From Paulinella micropora (lineage: Eukaryota; Cercozoa; Imbricatea; Euglyphida), in contig BJOX01000187.1 of the NCBI GenBank assembly GCA_009731375.1, positions 51,602 through 105,223 of the forward strand: 53,622 nucleotides of DNA. Reading direction: 5' to 3'. The notes beneath the pieces are model-generated. The model was not told the origin of the DNA and did no database searches. It saw only the letters and a program-made list of their open reading frames with translations. Positions 10,178 through 19,018 of this stretch are shown here, in pieces; position 1 is the first letter of the stretch; every line of letters begins with the position of its first letter. Position numbers and translations under genes: made by a program.

Positions 10178-10863
10178 TTAGTCTTTTGATTGTTCGTTCT
10201 CTAGGAGCCACAGGAAGTTGCTCAAAACGATGCTTCCTATATCTCCTATATCTGCATTGCTGGCGATGCTGTTATGTAATGTCAGCTTCTGCCAACAGTC
10301 CCCGAACCTCCGCTCTCCAATTCCTAAGCGGTCCTTCTTCAATGCCTGCACCGCCTGCTCCAGCACGCTGTTGAGCGTGGCATCTGAGGGTATTTGCAAC
10401 GTCTGCGGGGAGGCGCTGGACGCATAGGAGGCCACCCCAAAGATTCCATACAGCGTAGCAGAATCCAGGCGCAGGGTAGGAGCAGGGGAAGGCAGCGAGA
10501 GAGGCAAAGCGCTACTAACAGACAGAGTGCGCCCCGTAAGAGAAGGGGTCTTAGATACCTTGGAACGGACCTGTCGACCGCGAGTGGAGAAAGTACTTAA
10601 GGAACAGGCAGGTATAGGGGCAGAAGTGGTAGAAAGAGCAAAAGAAAGATTGGTCTCCTCTTTCACTTTTTCTTCTTTCCTGCGTTTGTCGATGAACGTG
10701 ACCCTCTGTTCGAAGGAGTCTGAGGGAGTTGAGAACCAGCTGACAGTGGCAGTCCAGGCCCAGCCGCGCTCTGTACAAGCAGCTGTTTGAGTTGAACCAT
10801 GTCTTCATGGTAACGACCAAGGAAAACGTGGAACTCTTCTCGAGTGATGTTTTGGTTTTCCAT
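10178..10863 (-). CDS. Possible 5' exons of the AAA+ gene or a separate small gene
   Basis: A frame starts at 10863 with MENQNITREEFHVFLGRYHE and runs as a helix-rich, then Ser/Gly/Pro-rich, peptide to a stop in a Lys run near 10663. From about 10666 another frame continues (TRGRQVRSKVSKTPSLTGRT, then a helical LNSVLEQAVQALKKD and LSNFLWLLENEQSKD) to 10178. The two may join by an intron or a single-base shift near 10665. They lie just upstream of the AAA+ frames on the same strand and may be its N-terminus. No domain is recognised. Confidence 0.35.
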
Positions 10864-11054
10864 GTTGGCGTGGCTTTATGTACACTACAGCCAGCAAGCG
10901 GAGGTCTGCAAGAGAAAACACAAAGTAGGCGAGCGCAGGGTAGTCGTCATGCAAACATACCAAATAAACTCTATTGAGCAAACAGTGAAGAGACCAGAGA
11001 TGAATTCGAAACTACTGTAAGAATTCATGACTCTTTTCTAGAAACACTCTTTTA

Positions 11055-11235
11055 AAAATCTTTCTTCTTCTTCTTCTTCTTCTTCTTCTTCTTCTTCTTC
11101 TTCTTCTTCTTCTTCTTCTTCTTCTTTCTATATTTCTTCTTTCTATATTTCTTCTTTCTCTTTTTCTTCTTTCTCTTTTTCTTCTTTCTCTTTTTCTTCT
11201 TTCTCTGTTTCTTCTTTCTTTTGCTCCTCCCTCTT
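11055..11235. repeat. (TTC)n microsatellite with degenerate TTTCTTC tail
   Basis: A pure TTC array near 11063-11124 grades into TTTCTTCTTTCTC variants. Between 10864 and 11450 I see no other feature. Confidence 0.9.
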
Positions 11236-11443
11236 CTTCTTCGTCGTCGTCGTCGTTGCTATCCTCATCGTCATCTTGTCCTTCATCAGTTTCGCCTGTC
11301 CAGGAAGTTTCCCTCCTTCCTCTTTCCCCATATTCAAGTTCTGTTTGTTCGTCTTCTCGTTTGACCTAGCGGGCCTAGCCTTCTCGCAACGTCGTCCTTC
11401 GTCCTTTTTTCGTGATTCCTCCTTCTTTCTTCGTCTTCCTTCC

Positions 11444-11645
11444 ATGTTGAACTTTTAGTAAACTCAATAATAAAATGAAACAGGGTAGAAAGGAGAGCAA
11501 ACAGAGGTAAAATATATGTTAATCAACGCAAAAACAATAACAAATAAAACAAACAGATGCAGGCAAAGCAAGCAAAGAGCAGGAGGAGACATATGAGGAA
11601 AGGATGACACATGCGTAGGCTCAAATAGTAGAAGATCGATTTATC
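11444..11645 (+). repeat. Dispersed repeat, left copy (pairs with 34378-34575)
   Basis: About 200 bp starting at TGTTGAACTTTTAGTAAACT is a diverged copy, by eye about 85 percent identical, of the segment just outside the right end of element B. Shared landmarks are GAGAGCAAACAGAG, GAGGAGACATATGAGGAAAG and GCTCAAATAGTAGAAGATCG. The right copy keeps a short basic open frame; this copy has a stop soon after its ATG. It may be a remnant of another mobile element. Confidence 0.75.
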
Positions 11646-12056
11646 ACAGGTAAGAAGCTGGTCATATAAAGGTCTAAATGCCCGAAGCGTTTCCATGACC
11701 CCCCTAGTGTTAATGAGAACTTATGGAGGGAAGGATGCACGTAAGGCTCATACAAGGAAGAAGAGCTTAGCACGCCTCGGGCATGTAGCCCATTGAATAC
11801 GGACCACATACCCGAGACATACTAATCTCACTACCATTGTAGGCCAAAACATGCCTCCCTCCCCCACAAAGCCCCCCGCAAGCACACAACCATATGAGCA
11901 AAATAAACATAAATACAAACCACAAACATACAACGTTAGCATATAAACAAATATAAATTATATACATATATATGCACATACACTACATACATATATAAAA
12001 TACACATAAGTACATGTACATGTACATACACACATAGCATATATAACATGCATATA

Positions 12057-12092
<36 letters not shown>

Positions 12093-12480
12093 TATTTATA
12101 TATATATATATATACATGTATATATGTATACATATATACAAAGATACACACATACATACATACATGCATATATACATATATACAAATAAATATACACACT
12201 TATGCAACGTACATACATACATACATGCATGTATATATATATATAGATATATATATATGCAACTATATACACACATACACACACACACAGAAGAGAAAAG
12301 AATTCAAAGTCTGTCAATCATTCGTTCAAGTCGTCAATCCGTCATCTTAATCTTTCGTCACAATCCGTTCGGTGTTCTGTTATCCATGTATCGTCCTCTT
12401 ATTAATTAGTGTAGCTCATAATCATATTATAGCTGGTGCATGGCTGCAACCACTTGCATTCCGGCATCAGAGACGCCAGC
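11646..12480. repeat. Non-coding region with (ATAC)n/(AT)n microsatellites
   Basis: 11646-11935 is unremarkable A/T-rich DNA. 11940-12290 is a patchwork of ATAC, ATGT and AT repeats (for example 12057-12086). 12300-12480 shows nothing I can assign. Long frames here are repeat artefacts. Confidence 0.85.
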
Positions 12481-12481
12481 T

Positions 12482-12648
12482 CTTTTTTTTTTTTTTTTTC
12501 CGGGAGGGGGACACAATGCCCATGGAGAAAGAGAAGAGGAAGAAGGAAGGACAGAGAGAGAAAGAGAACTAAGAGAAGAACTAGAGAAGGAAAGAAAAGA
12601 AGAGACTACTATTTGTGCTACCACAACTTCTATTACTACTACTACTAT

Positions 12649-12680
<32 letters not shown>

Positions 12681-12867
12681 TTACTACTACTACTACTATT
12701 ACTACTACCACTACAACTACTACTATTACTACTACTACTACGATTACTACTACTACTACTACGATTACTACTACTACTACTACTACTACTACTGCTACTA
12801 CCACTATTACTACTAATACTACTGTTTACTACTACTACTACTACTACTACAACTACTACAACTACTA

Positions 12868-12926
<59 letters not shown>

Positions 12927-13400
12927 GCTACTACTACTATTATTACTATTACTACTATTACTAGCAAGCAAGCAAGCAAGCAGGCAAGCAGGCAAGCAAG
13001 CAAGCAAGCACAGCAGGCACAGCAGGCACAGCAGGCACAGCAGGCATTTTTTTTCCCTTTATGTGTACATGAGTACTTACATGCATGTGTATATACATGT
13101 GTATGTGTATGTATATGTGTATGTGTATGTGTAAGTTGTATATGTATGTGTATGTGTATGTGTATGTGTATGTGCATGTATATATATGTGTATGTATATG
13201 TACATGTGCATCTGTATGTGTTATGTGTGTATGTGTGTATTTGTATGTGTATGTGTATGTGGTATGTGGTATGTGTATGTGTATGTGTATGTGTGTGTAT
13301 GTGTATGCGTATGTGCATGTGTATGTGTATATGTATGTGTATTTTTTTGTATGTATATATGTATGTGTATGTATGTGTGTATATATATGTGTTGGATTGA
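12482..13400. repeat. Microsatellite cluster beside the left end of element B
   Basis: In order: a T run (12482-12500), a purine-rich stretch to 12600, a TAC array (about 12628-12960), a CAAG/CAGG array (about 12962-13010), four copies of a 9-bp CAGCAGGCA minisatellite (about 13008-13046) and a long TGTATG/TG array (about 13080-13395). There is no coding potential beyond low-complexity peptides. Element B begins about 50 bp after the last array. Confidence 0.92.
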
Positions 13401-13446
13401 TTTTGATTTTTTTTTTCAAACTTAGAATTTTAGAATTTCAATTATT

Positions 13447-13590
13447 AAGAAGGCAAGTACCTTTTTTAGGGGGTCATTTTTTTCAGAAAATGCCCCGCCT
13501 AAAAAAGGTTATTCAGCCCAAATCATCTAAAATCATCATACGAAATCTAAAAGACAGCTATAGACGAAATAGAGAAATCCGAGAGAATAA
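13447..13590 (+). repeat. Left terminal inverted repeat of element B
   Basis: It starts AAGAAGGCAAGTACC and runs to GAGAGAATA, and is repeated in inverted form at 34225-34368 with very few changes. It contains the terminal hairpin and the first 33 codons of a small basic ORF. A shorter, diverged version stands at the left end of element C. Confidence 0.88.
13459..13509. other. Terminal hairpin, left end of element B
   Basis: ACCTTTTTTAGG (13459-13470) pairs with CCTAAAAAAGGT (13498-13509). Inside it, GGG can pair with CCC, and CATTTT (13475-13480) pairs with AAAATG (13487-13492), leaving a six-base loop TTTCAG. The architecture recurs at the right end and, with compensated changes, at the end of element C. 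It could be a replication origin, an integrase recognition structure or a transcript hairpin. Confidence 0.7.
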
Positions 13591-13633
13591 TTTAATTAAT
13601 TATTTTACATTTATAAAAATATATTCATATTAA
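13490..13633 (+). CDS. Small basic ORF starting inside the TIR hairpin (left)
   Basis: A 47-codon frame starting MPRLKKVIQPKSSKIIIRNL, strongly basic. The first 33 codons lie in the inverted repeat, so the right end encodes the same N-terminus with a different tail. The start codon is the ATG of the inner hairpin arm. A recognisably similar short basic frame (MHSKKRSLSPKSPKIT) begins at the same hairpin position in element C. It may be a real peptide or a by-product of the repeat; no function is assigned. Confidence 0.3.
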   Translation: MPRLKKVIQPKSSKIIIRNLKDSYRRNREIRENNLINYFTFIKIYSY

Positions 13634-13646
13634 TATAATACAGAAG

Positions 13647-13844
13647 ATGCCAAGACCAAAACTGTACGAAGGAGAAGCAAGACGAAAGAGAAATAACGAG
13701 AAAGCTCTCGCATACTACTACCGCCACCAGGAAAGGCTGAAGGAAGAAAGAAAAGCAAAAGCATTAAAGCAAAAGCAAGAATTAGAGGAATACAAAAGGA
13801 AGATACACGAGCTGGAAGATAGACTGAGTAAAATACAGGTATAA
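13647..13844 (+). CDS. Small basic coiled-coil protein, 65 aa
   Basis: The 65-residue frame begins MPRPKLYEGEARRKRNNEKA, a basic region, and continues as a Lys/Glu/Gln-rich helix with Leu at heptad-like spacing (ALKQKQELEEYKRKIHELED). The layout of basic region then coiled coil resembles a minimal bZIP and would suit DNA binding, but it is too short and simple to assign. It lies just inside the left repeat, upstream of and co-oriented with the polymerase, with an A/T-rich leader. It could be an early regulator or a DNA-packaging peptide. Not found in element C, whose corresponding end is missing. Confidence 0.5.
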   Translation: MPRPKLYEGEARRKRNNEKALAYYYRHQERLKEERKAKALKQKQELEEYKRKIHELEDRLSKIQV

Positions 13845-13978
13845 GCCCCTTTAATTTTTTTTCGGTCCCGGTAAAAATATTTTTCATCTAAAGACATACG
13901 CGCCATATAATAACGGTAAAAACATTAATTAATTATTTTTAGAAAAAGTATCTTACCTAAGATATACATAACTGTAAA

Positions 13979-16900
13979 ATGTCCAAACCAAACAAAATAC
14001 ACGTGGAGCTACTTCAAGCTAAGGCTAAGCTTAGAAAGGTTGAAACGAAAGATAAAAGAAACCGTCGGGAACTTTTATCTAACATCCGTAGCAATACAAG
14101 AGTAAATCTCCGAGAGGCTAAGACAAGGGAAGCGAAGCAACGAGAATTTAGAGCATACAATTATAAGGTTATAAGAAGTAATCGTTTGAACTCTCTCACA
14201 TACTATTTTAAAAACCTCGATATAAGTTTCTACGACACTGACAGACTGGAAGAGAAAGTATTGATACCGGCTATAAGAAATGCTAGGAGCCGAGGTATGA
14301 CGAATAATGCCGATGTTAACGTATCTATAACATACAGCACCATACCTGGCGAAAGATACGACCACTATTACAAAAAGCAGACATTTAACTCTTTCTTACT
14401 CCGCGAATATGACACCAAGTTTATTGACGCTCTTAACGAGTTCAACATAAGCAACATAGAAGCGGGCGAGAATGGATACGAAAGAGATATCAAATTTGTT
14501 GAAATAGTATTTGTTCAAGAGAACGGCGGAGGATGCTATGAAGGAAAAAAGGAGAAGCGGGAAAAAGTTGAAGAGGGGAGGAAGATATCGCCACCAAGCA
14601 AAAACAATAACTGCTTATTCTTCCTATGTAAGGATATACTAAACATTTACCCGTTGAATAAGAAGAGATGTAATGATATTAGAAGCGAGTTTAAACTAGA
14701 ACCTAATTCACCGATACCGTTTTCCATCGCAGTCGAAATCTTAAACAAATACATAAAAGAAGGTAAAACGTACGAATTAACAAATGCGATAACAAAGGAC
14801 GTCATACGAACGAGTGATGACTGCGAAGAGACGGACAAACTAATATTTCTAGAAAATAACCACTATTATGGACTAGAAAAACAGTTTAAAAAGAAATGTG
14901 AGGACTGCCTGCGAGTTTATCTTAATAAGCACACATGCGACCTTAACAGAAAGCACTTCGTAGATAGCCGGTTAAAAAAGAATGGTAAAAGATGCTTACT
15001 GACCGACTTCTACCCTGAAGACCACATCAACAACGACAGCATAATTCATTACGACTTAGAAACATGGAGGAATAAAGAAATAGCAGACTGCTACGATATC
15101 CACGACTGCTACATAGTCTGATACACACAGGGCGGCGAAGGCTTTCAATACATAGCAGGCGAAGATTGTATAAGTAAATTCGTAGACCTTCTCATTGAAC
15201 GAGGTAAGAAGATAAAGGAAGGATGGGTAAAACCACTCAAACGAAGCAGAAATAAGAAAAAAGACGAACAACCAATTCTGTATGTCAACGCGTTTAACGG
15301 AGCGAACTTCGACCACTACTTCATACAAGAATTAATAAGAAGAGGTATTAAGATTAAAGAGTCAAAAATTAATAACGGCTCTATCATTAGTTTAGAGTTT
15401 GAAAATGTTAAGATGTGGGATATGTGTAAGCACACTCAGGGAAGTCTAAAAGCTTATCTCGAAAGTATGGGCTGCGTCGTTATGAAGGGAGACTTCGACC
15501 ACGACACGAAAGCCAGCAGATGGGAGGATATGGACGCCAAGACGAGGCAAGAGTGCTTAGACTATTTGAAAAACGATGTTATGGGTTTGAAGGAGTTATA
15601 CGACAAAATAAACACTGCTATCTACACCACACATAAAGTCAATATTTCATCATATTTCTCAACTTCCAGCCTGGCTTTCAATATATGGAAAAAATACATA
15701 CACAAAAAACACGAGGTAAGACTTCCAAAGATAAAGGAAGAGTTAGCCTTTAGAAAAGCGATTATCGGCGGAAGAACTTACCCGTCTAAGAGGCGGTTCA
15801 TTTCAGCTCAGTATGAACGATACCTTCAAAAGCAGATCCCCTTTGACGATATAGACGATTATCTCGTGGATGCCGATGTGGTTTCGTTGTATCCAACCGC
15901 GATGTTAAACGAGTTTATGGTTGGCGACATAATAGAAACGATTGGACCGTTCGACCCGCGAAACCTTCCACTCGGCATCTATAACCTCGACTACATTTCT
16001 CCAAAAAATATACTACACTCCAGAATTGGACAGCGAGACCGCATGGGTTCTCTTAAATGGCGACTAGAAGATATGAAGGACCAATGGCTGACGAGTGTAG
16101 ATATCACCGACATGGTAGCCGAGGGTTATACGGTCAGCATTCATAAAGGATACTACTCAGCCCGCGGAGAACAAGTTTTCAAATCGTACATAGACGATAT
16201 GTTCAAGGCGAAGGAAGATGCTGAGAAAGGTACCCCGCAATATTTGCTCGCCAAGTTGTTTATGAATAGTCTATACGGCAAGATGATACAAAAGCCAATC
16301 CCTTCAAAAACAGCGTATATAACTACTAACGACTAATACTGGAAATTTTGGAACCGCAACCAAATAACCGACATAGTAAAATTCGTTGATAAGGATGGGA
16401 AGGACTTATGGTATTTAACAGGGCTACCTCGCAATCCAGTTATATTAGAAGAAAGCATAACCAAGCCGACACACTACGGGGCATTCATACCAGCATACAG
16501 CCGTCGTATTATGTACAAGTATATGAAGGAGGCTAACCCGAATGGGAGCATTGCCGATGACTTCTATTACACCGATACCGACAGCTTACAAATCCACGCG
16601 AGATGTGCCAAGTATGTAAAGAATATGGGGAATAAAAAATTAGGAGGTATTGGAGACGATTTAGGCGATGGATGTAAAATTATAAGAGCCTCGTGGATAG
16701 CTCCGAAATTGTATATGTTAGAATTTACAACGAAGGACGCCTTTACGGAAGGAATGACCAAGAACGACTTAAAGCATAAAGCGAAGGGAGTTCATATTGA
16801 AGTGGTAAATGGCGTTAAAAGATATTTCCGCTTTAGGGGTAAAGGCTTGGAGGCTAAGCAACTCAACCCCGCTATATTTGATAAGATGGACAAAGGCGGG

Positions 16901-17092
16901 TCGGTTGAAAACGTTAAGGACTTCCAAATGAAAAAAATACATATGAACAGAAACAGCAAACAGCAACAAGTCCCGCATTTTAGTATAATACACAACCAAA
17001 ACATAAAAAAACAAGTTAATGAGAATAAATGGGCGGGCCGTGAGTTTATTAACGATAACGACAGCATCCCGCTCGGCTTTAAACTTAATTAA
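13979..17092 (+). pseudogene. Protein-primed family B DNA polymerase, two nonsense codons
   Basis: A single frame of 1,037 sense positions is interrupted only by TGA at 15119-15121 and TAA at 16334-16336. The intact parts carry all hallmarks of protein-primed PolB: Exo I YDLETW (about residue 358), Exo II FNGANFDHYF (about 440), Exo III YLKNDVMGLKELY (about 535), motif A VSLYP (about 634), motif B KLFMNSLYGK (about 758) and motif C YTDTDS (about 863). Element C has Gly and Glu codons at the two stop positions, so each is a one-base nonsense change. The family replicates linear DNA with a protein-bound 5' end. The N-terminal 100 residues are basic. The gene is convergent with the lipase, with no bases between their stops. 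Confidence 0.93.
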
Positions 17093-17782
17093 TCATAGAT
17101 ATAGTTTTTTGGCTCCTTTACCCTTGAAGCTTCTAATAGTATGAACGCCCCTCGTCGGCTTCACTAACTTAGTATTTACCGCCGTCGCCCCTAGTAATGA
17201 AACAGGGTCAAATGCGGTTCGGTAGTTCGTGGTCAGCTTCGCGGTCTTCGCCCTCTTTCCTTTCGGATTTACCCTAGTGGCTACTCGGTCAATCACTCCT
17301 TCAATGAGGTCCTTCGTGCTACTGCCTTTGTTGTATGTGGTCGCTCTTACTCCCGTCTGTCGGCTCAGGTCTTTCGCTATCGTTCCTCCAAGGCTATGAC
17401 CCGTCAGCTCTACGTTATCCTTACCATATTTTTTTATGACTTCGTCAACCAGCTTCTGCTCTTCTTTATATCTCGGAGTTCTTTTTAATACTCCCTTTAC
17501 CAGCGCGACGTCAGTTAGCAAGTCCCGCTTATCCGCACTCCCTCTAAATGCGACAATAGCTTTACCATCTTTTTCATACACTGTCGATTTTTCTTTGCTG
17601 GCGACAGGCTTCCATCCGTCAACCCCTTTTCGTTCAGACGAAGACAAATAGACATCCTCAGACAACTCCGCATTGCCTCCCTTCTGCCGTTTCCATTCCT
17701 TGCCAGCCTTTTTCAACGCCTCCCCGTAGCTTATACCATGCTTAGCAGAGTAAGCTTTTACAAAGACAATCCACTCGGACAT
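17093..17782 (-). CDS. Class 3 lipase-like protein, 229 aa
   Basis: The nucleophile elbow GHSLGG is at residues 128-133 (Ser130), preceded by a Lipase_3-like AIVAFRGSADKRDLLTD segment at about 75-91. The N-terminal helix MSEWIVFVKAYSAKHGISYG is of a kind I associate with large-DNA-virus proteins, where KAYSAKHGISY-like motifs sit at virion protein starts. Acid and His catalytic partners are likely Asp and His residues in the second half (for example near HTIRSF), not proven. A virion lipase could act on host membranes during entry or exit; that is inference. The C-terminus is basic (KGKRAKTAK, RSFKGKGAKK). Intact here, broken in element C. Confidence 0.75.
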   Translation of the reverse strand: MSEWIVFVKAYSAKHGISYGEALKKAGKEWKRQKGGNAELSEDVYLSSSERKGVDGWKPVASKEKSTVYEKDGKAIVAFRGSADKRDLLTDVALVKGVLKRTPRYKEEQKLVDEVIKKYGKDNVELTGHSLGGTIAKDLSRQTGVRATTYNKGSSTKDLIEGVIDRVATRVNPKGKRAKTAKLTTNYRTAFDPVSLLGATAVNTKLVKPTRGVHTIRSFKGKGAKKLYL

Positions 17783-17836
17783 GAGGTATATTATTATTTA
17801 TTTAATTTTTTTCCTTCCTACTATATACACTCTACT

Positions 17837-18112
17837 ATGTCTACCCTTACTAGACTGTGTGAGAAGTTCCAAAAACTTTCCATTGAAGGCGAAAAAAAAT
17901 TCTTCTCGCTGGAAGATGTCCAAAAGGTAATCCACGACGAAATAAAAGCGATTGAAGAAATGAGAAATGCTCAACCAAAGGACACATTTCATTTCGGCAA
18001 ATACAAAGGCAAAAAAATAGAAGACATCGCCAAGATTGATAAGCCATATATCGAATGGTTAGTCCGTCAGCCGTGGTGTAGCAATAAAGACGAATTAAAA
18101 AAATATTTATAA
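17837..18112 (+). CDS. ExoX C-terminal/DUF3820-like small protein, 91 aa
   Basis: I chose the ATG at 17837 (MSTLTRLCEKFQKL) because the homologue in element C starts the same way. Residues 50-91 contain FHFGKYKGKKIEDIAKIDKP followed by a YIEWLVRQPW segment. This resembles the F-GKYKG...YL-WL pattern of the exonuclease X C-terminal/DUF3820 module, found alone or fused to nucleases in phages and large DNA viruses. The N-terminal half is helical. No nuclease active site is present, so a DNA- or protein-binding accessory role is more likely than catalysis. It is followed 36 bp later by a shorter paralogue. Confidence 0.6.
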   Translation: MSTLTRLCEKFQKLSIEGEKKFFSLEDVQKVIHDEIKAIEEMRNAQPKDTFHFGKYKGKKIEDIAKIDKPYIEWLVRQPWCSNKDELKKYL

Positions 18113-18148
18113 CCCCAGATTATTTTTTTTAAATATAATATAGGTACA

Positions 18149-18337
18149 ATGAGCGAAGCCAAAGCAAAAAAAGAAATTCCCGACGAAGAGGAAGAAGCAA
18201 ATAAAGTTCTACAATATGGAAAATATATACATAAAAAAATCGAAGATGTTGCCAAGATTGATAAGCCGTATCTCGAATGGTTAGTTCAACAGCCTTATTT
18301 TAAGAATAAAGATGAAGTGAAAAAGTATTTATCGTAG
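18149..18337 (+). CDS. Second ExoX-C-like protein, 62 aa (tandem paralogue)
   Basis: It starts MSEAKAKKEIPDEEEEA, then repeats the module as YGKYIHKKIEDVAKIDKPYL and EWLVQQPYFKNKDEVKKYL. Within the core it is about two thirds identical to the upstream 91-aa protein, so it arose by tandem duplication with loss of the helical N-terminus. Its 3' end overlaps the convergent DUF3223-like gene by 9 bp. Element C has only one copy at this place. Confidence 0.55.
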   Translation: MSEAKAKKEIPDEEEEANKVLQYGKYIHKKIEDVAKIDKPYLEWLVQQPYFKNKDEVKKYLS

Positions 18338-18961
18338 AAAATACATTTTACCTCTAATATTGATTTCTTTTTTTATTATTCGCAGTATTGCTTTCTGTTT
18401 GTGGAATTCGCTAAACTTAGTGAAGTGCGGTTCTTTCAATAAGCCGTCTTCAACTTCTACTTCTCTATTAACTTCCAGGTATTGTTGAAGGATGTCTTTG
18501 AATTGTATGAGGTCAAAGTGATGGTCGACGTGAACATTAACCCGCTCATATATGTCGCCACTTACTTCGCACACGTAGCGGGGTTCTACGAATACATCAA
18601 TAAGGTATAGATATTCTTGTATTTGTGGTCTTATCGTATTCCTGCTCGCATCTTTTATCACTCTAGCCATTTTTTTTGTTTCACTAAGCCCCACGAGGTC
18701 AACACAGCAATTCCACGAAAACGGCTTACCATCCGAACGAAAGTGTTTGCTTCCTGTCGTCAAATTAATTCCAACGTCAATGACGCCATCTTTTATGCCC
18801 GGATGATGGGTTATAAGGTCGAGCACGAAATCGCTATCTTCGGGGTTCAGCACTTCTCCATCAGCGTATTTGCTTATAATTCCTCTTATGTGCGATTTGA
18901 TAGACGCTTTTGTGAGAAACCTCAGCCCTCCAATACGGTATAACTTACGACGGTAAAACAT
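18329..18961 (-). CDS. DUF3223-like protein, 210 aa
   Basis: About residues 15-90 match the DUF3223 pattern: a helix (IKSHIRGIISKY), G-x-L-x-x-E/D, FVLDLITHHPGIKDGVIDVG, then KHFRSDGKPFSWNCCVDLVG. This domain occurs in plastid DCL proteins and in phage and virus proteins and is thought to bind nucleic acid. The C-terminal half (NVHVDHHFDLIQFKDILQQY) matches the element C homologue closely but no known domain. Its upstream sequence (TTTTTTTCTAATATAATAATATAGTAAT before the ATG, read in two parts) is nearly the same in element C, which supports this start and suggests a promoter. Intact here, frameshifted in C. Confidence 0.6.
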   Translation of the reverse strand: MFYRRKLYRIGGLRFLTKASIKSHIRGIISKYADGEVLNPEDSDFVLDLITHHPGIKDGVIDVGINLTTGSKHFRSDGKPFSWNCCVDLVGLSETKKMARVIKDASRNTIRPQIQEYLYLIDVFVEPRYVCEVSGDIYERVNVHVDHHFDLIQFKDILQQYLEVNREVEVEDGLLKEPHFTKFSEFHKQKAILRIIKKEINIRGKMYFLR

Positions 18962-19018
18962 ATTACTATATTATTATATTAGAAAAAAATTATTACAAAA
19001 ATTAATTAAATATCTACA

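Noticed and set aside
10100-10880. Plus-strand frames opposite the AAA+ region as genes
   Set aside because: They lack domain patterns and mirror the minus-strand coding bias; shadows.
13008-13046. Short regular repeats that could suggest a CRISPR-like array
   Set aside because: The 9-bp units are directly tandem with no spacers, next to other simple repeats, in eukaryotic DNA.
12427-13419. Several 100-260-codon frames with poly-Val, poly-Ser, poly-Thr or Cys/Met/Tyr runs
   Set aside because: Microsatellite translations (TAC, CAAG, TGTATG); no non-repeat domain in any of them.
15119-16336. In-frame TGA and TAA in the element B polymerase as evidence for a variant genetic code or readthrough
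   Set aside because: Element C has ordinary Gly and Glu codons at both places, and intact genes of B end at normal TAA, TAG and TGA stops. One-base nonsense mutations are simpler.
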